This document shows, piece after piece, positions 57,365 to 64,000 of a stretch of 64,000 nt of DNA. The notes under the pieces were generated by a model. That model had not been told where the DNA came from. It ran no database searches and saw only the letters and a program-made list of their open reading frames with translations. Positions within the stretch are counted from its first letter, which is position 1. Every line of letters starts with the position of its first letter. The translations under genes and the position numbers were made by a program. This stretch comes from Aneurinibacillus sp. (GTDB lineage: Bacteria > Bacillota > UBA5301 > DYFA01), in assembly GCA_020725425.1 (NCBI GenBank), contig DYFA01000046.1:1-64000 (forward strand). Reading direction: 5' to 3'.

Positions 57365-58813
57365 ATGTCGCGCTACGAAACGGTCATCGGGCTGGAAGTC
57401 CACGCCGAGCTGCTCACCGAGTCGAAGCTCTTCTGCGGGTGCTCCACCGAATTCGGGGCCGAGCCGAACACCCACTGCTGTCCGGTTTGTCTCGGGCTGC
57501 CGGGGGTGCTGCCGGTTCTGAACCGGAAGGCCCTGGACTACGCGATCAAGGCCGCCCTGGCCCTGAACGCCGAGATCGCTTCCTACAGCAAGTTCGACCG
57601 GAAGAACTACTTCTACCCCGACCTGCCCAAGGCGTACCAGATCTCCCAGTACGACCTGCCGCTCGCCAAGAAGGGCTGGCTCGAGCTCAAGGTCGACGGG
57701 CAGCCCCGGAGGATCGGCATCACCCGGATTCACCTGGAGGAGGAGGCCGGGAAATCGGTCCACTCGGGGGAATCGATCATCGGCTCCGAGTTTTCGCTTG
57801 AGGACTACAACCGGGTGGGCATTCCCCTCATCGAGATTGTCTCCGAGCCCGACCTGCGTTCGCCGGCCGAGGCGCACCAGTACCTCGAGCGGCTCAAGGC
57901 CGTCCTCCAGTACGCCGGGGTCTCTGACTGCAAGATGGAGGAGGGGTCGCTCCGCTGCGACGCCAACATCTCCCTGCGCCCGGTGGGCCAGGCGGAGTTC
58001 GGGGTGAAGGTCGAGATCAAGAACATGAACTCCTTCCGGGCGGTCCTGCGGGCTCTGGAGTACGAGGTGGCCCGCCAGACCGAGCTGCTCGACTCCGGGA
58101 CTGCGATCGTCCAGGAGACCCGAGCCTGGGATGAAGGGCGGGGGATCACCGTCTCCATGCGGGGCAAGGAGGAGGCCCACGATTATCGCTACTTCCCCGA
58201 GCCCGACCTGCCGCCGGTGGTCATCGACCGGGAGTGGGTGGAGCGCCTCCGGTCCGAACTCCCTGAACTGCCGGGGCCCCGGGCCGACCGCTTCGTTTCC
58301 CAGTATGGCCTGCCGGCCTACGACGCCGACCTTCTCACCTCCTCCCGGCGTTTGGCCGACTGGTTCGAGGCGGCGGTGCAGGAGTACCACGACGCCAAGG
58401 CCGTCTCCAACTGGGTCATGGGGGACCTCCTGCGCCTGCTGAAGGCGGAGGAGAAGGAGCTGGACGAGCTTCCGCTGACCCCCGGCCACCTGGGGGAGAT
58501 GCTGAAGCTCATAGATGACGGGACCATCTCGGGGAAGATCGCCAAGACGGTCTTCGAGGAGATGTTCCACACCGGCAAGCGGGCGGCCGACGTCGTCAAG
58601 GAGAAGGGCCTCGTCCAGATCAGCGACGAGGCGGAACTCGCCCGGATCGTGGAGACGGTCATCGCCGCCAACCCGAAGTCGGTCGCCGACTTCCGCGGCG
58701 GCAAAGAGGCGGCGCTGGGGTATCTCGTCGGCCAGGTGATGAAGGAGACCAGGGGCAGGGCCAACCCCGGCCTGGTGAACCAGCTCCTGCGGGACCGGTT
58801 GTCCAGGCAGTAG
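57365..58813 (+). CDS. gatB: Asp/Glu-tRNA amidotransferase subunit B
   Basis: The 482-residue product has [49 protein letters not shown] (Zn cysteines), [44 protein letters not shown] and the C-terminal YqeY-like tail. It holds the tRNA-binding kinase-like domain. ATG directly follows the gatA stop. Confidence 0.97.
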   Translation: MSRYETVIGLEVHAELLTESKLFCGCSTEFGAEPNTHCCPVCLGLPGVLPVLNRKALDYAIKAALALNAEIASYSKFDRKNYFYPDLPKAYQISQYDLPLAKKGWLELKVDGQPRRIGITRIHLEEEAGKSVHSGESIIGSEFSLEDYNRVGIPLIEIVSEPDLRSPAEAHQYLERLKAVLQYAGVSDCKMEEGSLRCDANISLRPVGQAEFGVKVEIKNMNSFRAVLRALEYEVARQTELLDSGTAIVQETRAWDEGRGITVSMRGKEEAHDYRYFPEPDLPPVVIDREWVERLRSELPELPGPRADRFVSQYGLPAYDADLLTSSRRLADWFEAAVQEYHDAKAVSNWVMGDLLRLLKAEEKELDELPLTPGHLGEMLKLIDDGTISGKIAKTVFEEMFHTGKRAADVVKEKGLVQISDEAELARIVETVIAANPKSVADFRGGKEAALGYLVGQVMKETRGRANPGLVNQLLRDRLSRQ

Positions 58814-58901
58814 CGGGAGCCGGATGACAAAATTCCCGACTTTGTTGGTGTTAAAGGGCAGGAATTCGGGTGTCGGAGAGGGAACTAACCGCACAGGTAC
58901 A

Positions 58902-58919
58902 TTGTGAAGGTTATCACAA
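58902..58919. promoter_or_regulatory. Rex-like operator upstream of the NADH dehydrogenase gene
   Basis: TTGTGAAGGTTATCACAA is an 18-bp inverted repeat with the outer hexamers TTGTGA/TCACAA of the Rex site. In Bacillus, ndh is a known Rex target. It lies 52 bp before the ATG, suggesting NADH/NAD+-dependent repression. Confidence 0.65.
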
Positions 58920-58971
58920 TATTCGAAACTCGGGAGGCCAAAGCCTTCCGGGGGGACAGGAGGCGCAATTC

Positions 58972-60258
58972 ATGACTCAGCAGCGAGTGGTGGTGTTGGG
59001 TGCGGGGTACGGCGGGCTGACCTGCCTCCTCGCGCTGGCCAAGCGGTTGAAGCACAGCGGGGTTGAGCTCGTGCTGGTGAACAAGCACGAGTATCACCAG
59101 TTCATCACGGAACTGCACAAGCCGGCGGCGGGGTCGGCGGACTGCGAGTACATCCGGATTCCCCTGGGGCAGATCGTCAGCCGGCGCAGGGTGCGGCTGG
59201 TCAAGGCGACGGTGGACCGGATCGACATAGAGAACAGGAAGCTCATCTTCGAAGACGGCAATGAGCTTGCCTACGACAAGCTGGTGGTGGGGGTCGGGAG
59301 CGTGCCGGAATACTTCGGCATCCCGGGCATGCAGGAACACGCGCTGACCCTGCGGAGCCTGAACTGCGCCCGGACGATCCACGAACACATCGAGTACCAG
59401 TTGGCCAGCTCGAAAGTGGTCAAGACGGAGCAGGAGCGCCAGGCCTGCCGGACCTTTGTGATCGGCGGGGCGGGCCTGACCGGCGTCGAGATGGCGGGCG
59501 AGCTGGCGGAAACGCTGCCCAGGCTCTGCCGGCGGTACGACATCGACCCGGCGGACGTGCAGGTCTATAACGTCGAAGCGGTGCCGGAGATCATGAGGGA
59601 CTTCGAGACGGACCTGGCCCGCAGAGTCGCCCGGGACTTGGAGCGGAAGGGCGTGCAACTCATCACCGGAGTGCCGATCATGGAGGTCACCGCCGACTTC
59701 ATCGCCCTGAAGGATGGGCGGGTGATCCCGACCCGCACGGTGATCTGGTCGGGCGGGGTGCGGGCCAACGACCTGCTCGAGCGGTCCGGCTTCCCGGTCG
59801 GGGCGAGAGGGCGGGCCAAGGTCGACCAGGGGATGCGGTCGCCCGCCAGCCCCGACGTCTACGTGATCGGCGACTGCGCCGAGGCCGTTGACCCGAAGAC
59901 GGGGAAGCCGGCGGCGCCGACCGCCCACAACGCCATCGATCAGGGTTTGGTGGCGGCAAGGAACATCATCTCCGACTTGACCGGCGGGCCGCGGGCGGCG
60001 TTCCACCCGGTCGACCTGGGGGCAGTGGCCTCCCTGGGCGAGTCCTTCGCGGTGGGGTACGTGGGCCGGTTCAAGCTGGTCGGCCGCCCCGCCAGCGTGA
60101 TGAAGGAAATGATCGAGCTGAAGTGGATTTGGAGCCTGGGTGGGATACGGATGGTGCTTCTCCGCCTGCCCCGCCTGTTTCACCTGATCAAGGTGGCCTT
60201 GCGCCGCAAGGCCCCCTACCGGCCGCTGATCGGCCCGGCCTGCCGGTCCGGCGCCTAG
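58972..60258 (+). CDS. ndh: type II NADH dehydrogenase (NDH-2-like FAD oxidoreductase)
   Basis: The 428-residue product has two Rossmann folds: VVVLGAGYGGLTCLLALAKRL (FAD) and FVIGGAGLTGVEMAGELAE (NADH), then SPDVYVIGDCAEAVDPKTGKPAAPTAHNAIDQG. The C-terminal part (LKWIWSLGGIRMVLLRLPRLFHLIKVALRRK) is an amphipathic membrane anchor. It oxidises NADH and reduces quinone without pumping protons. ATG 58972 follows AGGAGG. A strong terminator follows. Confidence 0.88.
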   Translation: MTQQRVVVLGAGYGGLTCLLALAKRLKHSGVELVLVNKHEYHQFITELHKPAAGSADCEYIRIPLGQIVSRRRVRLVKATVDRIDIENRKLIFEDGNELAYDKLVVGVGSVPEYFGIPGMQEHALTLRSLNCARTIHEHIEYQLASSKVVKTEQERQACRTFVIGGAGLTGVEMAGELAETLPRLCRRYDIDPADVQVYNVEAVPEIMRDFETDLARRVARDLERKGVQLITGVPIMEVTADFIALKDGRVIPTRTVIWSGGVRANDLLERSGFPVGARGRAKVDQGMRSPASPDVYVIGDCAEAVDPKTGKPAAPTAHNAIDQGLVAARNIISDLTGGPRAAFHPVDLGAVASLGESFAVGYVGRFKLVGRPASVMKEMIELKWIWSLGGIRMVLLRLPRLFHLIKVALRRKAPYRPLIGPACRSGA

Positions 60259-60312
60259 CCCGGAGGTTCCTTCCGGACCCAGACCTCCTGACAACCTCGA
60301 CCTGAGCCCCCC

Positions 60313-60349
60313 GGGGTGCGGACCACCGCCTGGTTCGCACCCCTTTTTT
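60313..60349 (+). terminator. Rho-independent terminator after ndh
   Basis: GGGGTGCG (60313-60320) pairs with CGCACCCC (60336-60343), with an inner ACCA/TGGT, and six T follow (60344-60349). Confidence 0.85.
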
Positions 60350-60435
60350 GCCTGGGGAGGGGGCTTCACCCTTGAGACGCTGCGGTGGAACTTCGTGAAG
60401 CGAGGCACAAATAGTGGTAATTTTCTCAAAACTTG

Positions 60436-60465
60436 TTGACACCGCAGAAGGGCTCGTGCTAACTT
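60436..60465 (+). promoter_or_regulatory. hydrogenase operon promoter
   Basis: Perfect TTGACA (60436-60441), an 18-bp spacer, and an extended -10 TGC-TAACTT (60457-60465). It lies about 55 bp before the beta-subunit start. Confidence 0.55.
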
Positions 60466-60519
60466 ATACCCAATTATCCTATGGATTTTGTAGAAAATGG
60501 CACGAGAAGGGGTTGGAGT

Positions 60520-61551
60520 ATGAACGCCTACAAACTGCCGGAAGACCACTTGAGCCCGTTCTTGTTGCGCCTCGGAAGTCAGGCCGAGGTCTATGCACCG
60601 GAACGGCAGGCGTCGGGGGAGGTGATATTCGCCCGACTTACCGACCCGGCGCGGGTGGTCACCGAATACACCCGGACGACGCTGCCGCTGAAGAAGTTCT
60701 TCAGCCTGCCGTCGGAGGTGATGTTCCGCTTCTCGGTGGACCGCGGCTATGAGGTGCCGGAGGAGATAGCCTCCGTCCACCGGCGGGTGATCTTCGGTGC
60801 CCACGCCTGCGATCTCCACGCCCTGCAGATCCTGGATCGAACCTTCCTCCACGACCAGCCGGACCCGTACTACGCTCAACGCCGGGAGAGCACCGCCCTC
60901 ATCGGACTCTCCTGCACCCCCGACGAGTTGTGTTTCTGCAACTCCTTCGGGACCGGCTTCGTGAGCGACGGGTACGACCTGTTCTTCGCCGCCGTGCCGG
61001 GGGGCTTCTTCGTCCAGATCGGCACCACCCGCGGCAACGACCTGATCGGAATGGCCAAGGACCTCTTCGCCCCGGCCGACGAAGCCGACCTCCTGGCCTA
61101 CCGTCGCTACCTTAAGGAGCACAACGGCAAGTTCACCCGGGAGGTGACCACTTCGGCCCTCCCCGGTATCCTGGAGTTGGAGACGGGTTCGGCGCTCTGG
61201 GGGGAGGCGGCTGACCGGTGCCTCGGTTGCGGCTCCTGTTCGATGGTCTGTCCCACCTGCTACTGCTTCTCCGTCAGCGACCGGCTGGACCTTAGCCTTA
61301 AGACCGGCGAGCGGAGGCGAACCTGGGACTCCTGCCTCTTCAAGGAGTACGCCACGGTGGCGGGAGGCCACAACTTCCGCCCCGGCCGGGACGCCCGCCT
61401 GCGCCAGCGCCTCTTTCACAAGTTCGTGGACTTTCCGGCCCGGTTCGAGCGCTACGCCTGCGTGGGATGCGGCCGGTGCACCGCCGCCTGCCCGGCGGGG
61501 ATCGACTTTGTGGCTCTCATCAAGGACTTGAGGAGGGAAGCCAGTGCTTGA
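60520..61551 (+). CDS. hydB: group 3b-like [NiFe] hydrogenase, beta subunit (4Fe-4S)
   Basis: The 343-residue product ends with two ferredoxin-type motifs, CLGCGSCSMVCPTCYC (about 236-251) and CVGCGRCTAACPAGIDFVALI (about 316-336), typical of HydB/anaerobic-sulfite-reductase-A-like subunits that relay electrons between the FAD subunit and the hydrogenase core. CDLHALQILDRTFL and IGLSCTPDELCFC also match the family. ATG 60520 is preferred to ATG 60481 because GGGGTTGGAG lies just before it. First gene of the beta-gamma-delta-alpha operon. Confidence 0.9.
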   Translation: MNAYKLPEDHLSPFLLRLGSQAEVYAPERQASGEVIFARLTDPARVVTEYTRTTLPLKKFFSLPSEVMFRFSVDRGYEVPEEIASVHRRVIFGAHACDLHALQILDRTFLHDQPDPYYAQRRESTALIGLSCTPDELCFCNSFGTGFVSDGYDLFFAAVPGGFFVQIGTTRGNDLIGMAKDLFAPADEADLLAYRRYLKEHNGKFTREVTTSALPGILELETGSALWGEAADRCLGCGSCSMVCPTCYCFSVSDRLDLSLKTGERRRTWDSCLFKEYATVAGGHNFRPGRDARLRQRLFHKFVDFPARFERYACVGCGRCTAACPAGIDFVALIKDLRREASA

Positions 61552-62401
61552 GCGGAAACTGCTCCCGATGATGGGTAACGTCTACCAGCCGCGTCTGGCC
61601 CGGCTGGTGCGAAAGCACCAACTGAGCGGGGATACTACCTTGTTCGCCTTCCGCTTCGAGGACCCTGATCAGGCGAGAAGGTTCACCTACCGCCCTGGCC
61701 AGTTTGTGGAGGTCTCTGTCCTCGGGGTGGGGGAGGCGCCGATCTCGATCTCCTCCACGCCTACCCGGCCGGGGCTGATCGAACTCGTCGTCCGGCGGGT
61801 GGGCCGGGTGACCGACGCTCTGCACCGGCTGGAACCGAACGCCGCGGTGGGCCTCCGCGGCCCGTACGGCAACGGCTGGCCGATCGAGAAGCTGCGCCAC
61901 CAGGACCTGGCGATCATCGCCGGCGGGCTGGGGATGGCCCCGCTCCGGTCGCTTCTGAACTACGTTTTGGACAACCGGGCGGAGTTCGGCCGACTGGTGG
62001 TGATGTACGGGGCCCGCACTCCGGACGATTTGCTCTTCAAAGACGAGCTGGCCGACCTCGGCGCACGGTCGGATCTGGATCTCCTCCTGGCGGTGGACCA
62101 GGACCCGACCGGGACGTGGAACGGCCGCGTGGGGGTCGTGACCACTCTGTTCGAGGGGCGGCAGTTCGATCCGCAGCGCACCTACGCCCTGGTGTGCGTG
62201 CCGCCGGTGGCCTTCAAGTACGTGGCGGCGGAGCTTACTCAGCGCGGCTTCCCCGGCGAACGCATCCTCATGTCCCTTGAGCGCAAAATGCAGTGCGGCG
62301 TGGGGAAGTGCGGTTACTGCAACGTGGGCCACAAGTACACGTGCCTGGACGGCCCGGTCTTCAGCTACTGGGACGCCATCAACCTGCCGGGGATGATCTA
62401 G
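61544..62401 (+). CDS. hydG: group 3b-like [NiFe] hydrogenase, gamma subunit (FAD/NAD(P) binding)
   Basis: The 285-residue product has a ferredoxin-reductase-type FAD domain (FTYRPGQFVEVSVLGVGEAPISISSTP), an NAD(P)-binding domain (IAGGLGMAPLRSLL, VMYGARTPDDLLF), and a C-terminal [2Fe-2S] motif CGVGKCGYCNVGHKYTCLDGPVF like PyrK. It exchanges electrons with NAD(P)H. GTG start overlaps the beta stop. Confidence 0.92.
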   Translation: MLERKLLPMMGNVYQPRLARLVRKHQLSGDTTLFAFRFEDPDQARRFTYRPGQFVEVSVLGVGEAPISISSTPTRPGLIELVVRRVGRVTDALHRLEPNAAVGLRGPYGNGWPIEKLRHQDLAIIAGGLGMAPLRSLLNYVLDNRAEFGRLVVMYGARTPDDLLFKDELADLGARSDLDLLLAVDQDPTGTWNGRVGVVTTLFEGRQFDPQRTYALVCVPPVAFKYVAAELTQRGFPGERILMSLERKMQCGVGKCGYCNVGHKYTCLDGPVFSYWDAINLPGMI

Positions 62402-62420
62402 GGATGAAGGGGGAAGACGA

Positions 62421-63179
62421 GTGAAGCCGCGGGTAGGAATCTACGGCCTGACTTCCTGTGCGGGGGACCAACTGGTCCTGCTGAACTGCGAGGATGAACT
62501 CCTGGATATCGTGGCCGCAGTCGACCTGCGCTCCTTCGTGATGGCGCAGAGCGATCCGGCCGAAACCGAGCTGGACGTGGCCTTCGTCGAGGGGGCGGTA
62601 GCGCAGCTCCGGGATCTCCGGATGCTGCAAGACATTCGCCAGCGCGCCGCGCTCCTGGTCGCCATCGGGACCTGCGCCACCTGGGGTGGCATCCCGGCTC
62701 TTACCGGGGAAAACGAGGTGGCCGGGGCCAAGCGGCGGGTCTACGGCAGCGGGATCAAGGCGAAGCCGGGGTTTTTCGAGAACCTGCCGCCGACGCCGCT
62801 CTCCCGCCACGTGAAGGTGGACCTGGCGGTCCCGGGTTGCCCGATTGAGCCCGAGCAACTCCTGACAGGATTGGCGTCGCTGCTCCACGGCGACCTGCCC
62901 CGACTGCCGAAGTATCCAGTCTGCGCCGAGTGCAAGATGAAGGAGAACTCCTGCCTCCTGGTGAGAGACGGGGCCGCCTGCCTCGGACCGCTCACCGTGG
63001 CCGGCTGCGGGGCCCGCTGCCCCAGCTTGAACCGCCCGTGCATGGGTTGCCGGGGACCCATCGAGGAGGCCAACTACTTCGCCGAGTATCGCCGGTTGAT
63101 GGAGCTCGGGCATGACCCGAAAGAGATCCGCCTGCGCCTGCAGACCTTCGCCGCGCCGGCGGCCGCCCTCGAAGCCTGA
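62421..63179 (+). CDS. hydD: group 3b-like [NiFe] hydrogenase, small (delta) subunit
   Basis: The 252-residue product is a soluble small subunit: proximal-cluster cysteines in GLTSCAGDQL, GTCATWGGIPAL and PGCPIEPEQL; further cluster cysteines in CAECKMKENSCLL and ACLGPLTVAGCGARCPSLNRPCMGCRGP. There is no Tat signal, so the enzyme is cytoplasmic. GTG 62421 lies after GGGGGAAG. Confidence 0.93.
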   Translation: MKPRVGIYGLTSCAGDQLVLLNCEDELLDIVAAVDLRSFVMAQSDPAETELDVAFVEGAVAQLRDLRMLQDIRQRAALLVAIGTCATWGGIPALTGENEVAGAKRRVYGSGIKAKPGFFENLPPTPLSRHVKVDLAVPGCPIEPEQLLTGLASLLHGDLPRLPKYPVCAECKMKENSCLLVRDGAACLGPLTVAGCGARCPSLNRPCMGCRGPIEEANYFAEYRRLMELGHDPKEIRLRLQTFAAPAAALEA

Positions 63180-63193
63180 AGGAGGAACGAGAC

Positions 63194-64000
63194 ATGGAAC
63201 GGATCACTGTAGCGCACCTCGCCCGGGTGGAGGGACATGGCGGCATCGACGTGACGCTCGCCGGCGACCGGGTGGCGGACGTGAACTTCGACATTTTCGA
63301 GGGATCCCGCTTCTTCGAGCAACTGTTGGTGGGCCGGACCTGGGACCAGGTCCCGGGGATCGTCTGCCGGGTCTGCGCCATCTGTTCCGCCGGACACTAC
63401 GTCACCGCCCTGAAGGCGGTCGAAGACGCCCTGGGAATCAAGGTTTCCCCGCAAACCGAGGCGTTGCGGGAACTTCTCTTCCTCGGGCAGATGATCGAAT
63501 CCCACGCCCTCCACCTCTTCTGTCTGGCAGTCCCGGACTTCCTGGGTTACGGCGGGGTGATCCCCCTGGCCAACGACCGCCCGGACGAGGTCCGGCTGGG
63601 CCTGTCGCTGAAGAAGCTCGGGAACGAGCTGCAGACGGCGGTGGGTGGACGGCCCGTCCACGCGGTCAACGCGATCGTGGGCGGGTTCGGGAAGCTTCCT
63701 GACCCGGAAGTCCTGCGCAGCCTGGGACGGCGGCTAGGCGAGGCGCTGGAGCAGGCGCCGGCGGTGGTGGCGCTGTTCGCCAGCCTCACCGTGCCGAACC
63801 ACTCCGAGTCCCCGACGATCTACGTCGCCCTCGAACCGGAGGGGGAGGAGTTCTCCTTCTTCGGCCGCCGGATTGTCGCTTCCACCGGGGAGACGTTCGA
63901 AGTCCACGATTACCGGCGGGTCACCAACGAGACGGTGGTCGGCCACTCCCACGCCAAACACTCGCGGCTCGGCGGGCGGCCGTACATGGTCGGATCCCTC
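63194..64000 (+). CDS. hydA: group 3b-like [NiFe] hydrogenase, large (alpha) subunit, cut by window end
   Basis: The frame is open from ATG 63194 (behind GGAGG) to the last base, 269 codons. The N-terminal L1 motif RVCAICSAGH supplies two of the four Ni/Fe cysteine ligands; ITVAHLARVEGHGGIDV is the usual opening. A full subunit is about 430 residues, so the C-terminal DPCxxC ligands lie outside. The enzyme probably couples NAD(P)H and H2. Confidence 0.93.
   Translation, partial: MERITVAHLARVEGHGGIDVTLAGDRVADVNFDIFEGSRFFEQLLVGRTWDQVPGIVCRVCAICSAGHYVTALKAVEDALGIKVSPQTEALRELLFLGQMIESHALHLFCLAVPDFLGYGGVIPLANDRPDEVRLGLSLKKLGNELQTAVGGRPVHAVNAIVGGFGKLPDPEVLRSLGRRLGEALEQAPAVVALFASLTVPNHSESPTIYVALEPEGEEFSFFGRRIVASTGETFEVHDYRRVTNETVVGHSHAKHSRLGGRPYMVGSL

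Overview
The window reads as a piece of chromosome from a high-GC, anaerobic, probably thermophilic, spore-forming member of the Bacillota (Moorella/Desulfotomaculum-like). The lineage call rests on a short alpha/beta-type spore protein gene, the siroheme-dependent (Ahb) heme route, an archaeal-type bifunctional fructose-bisphosphate aldolase/phosphatase, a cytosolic group-3b-like [NiFe] hydrogenase, strong Shine-Dalgarno sequences and many GTG/TTG starts. One PorV/UPF0164-like beta-barrel protein, and exported proteins without a lipobox, leave open that the cell has an outer membrane. No tRNA, rRNA, CRISPR array or intact insertion sequence was seen.

Layout. 0-3.7 kb: heme biosynthesis (radical SAM Ahb protein, fused AhbA/AhbB siroheme decarboxylase, hemL), then a NusG-II protein and a Gx-type transporter. 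3.7-8.2 kb: a lower-GC catabolic block with a GntR regulator, a 3-hydroxyisobutyrate-dehydrogenase-family enzyme, a LarA-like nickel-racemase homologue and a two-gene chromate-type transporter. 8.3-9.0 kb: MazEF-type toxin-antitoxin pair. 9.0-12.7 kb: lipid kinase and the tsaE-tsaB-rimI-tsaD t6A operon. 12.8-21.6 kb: PorV-like protein, comB, a small CQLGC protein, two moeA genes (the second fused to a binding-protein domain), hpt, guaA and a purine permease. 21.7-23.1 kb: decaying accessory DNA, an MntA/HepT pair whose hepT has an in-frame amber codon, and a glcD fragment. 23.2-30.7 kb: a TrpR-like regulator heading hisZGDBHAF-(DUF5680)-hisIE.

30.8-42.4 kb is a clearly lower-GC island: DeoR regulator, a roughly 180-nt region that folds as a closed structured RNA, an SsuABC-like ABC transporter, a glycyl radical enzyme with its activase, an L-fucose/L-arabinose-isomerase-like protein, a class II ketose-phosphate aldolase and an FGGY kinase. 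Together they suggest uptake of an anionic (perhaps sulfonated) substrate and isomerase-kinase-aldolase breakdown of a sugar, with one intermediate cleaved or dehydrated by glycyl radical chemistry. This is the best candidate for an undescribed pathway. It is followed by a broken nrfA remnant.

43-52 kb returns to housekeeping genes: D,D-carboxypeptidase with LysM, fructose-bisphosphate aldolase/phosphatase, acpS, a MATE relic, spore protein, pcrA, two signal peptidases and ligA. 52-55.2 kb (minus strand) holds a PadR regulator, a flavoprotein-SCP2-membrane fusion and an exported protein. 55.4-60.3 kb: gatCAB and a type II NADH dehydrogenase behind a Rex-like operator. 60.4 kb to the end: the beta-gamma-delta-alpha hydrogenase operon, with the large subunit running off the window. 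At three genes (4640, 46217 and 55191) a strong Shine-Dalgarno sequence and the family N-terminus both point to a non-canonical start codon (ATT, CTG, ACG).
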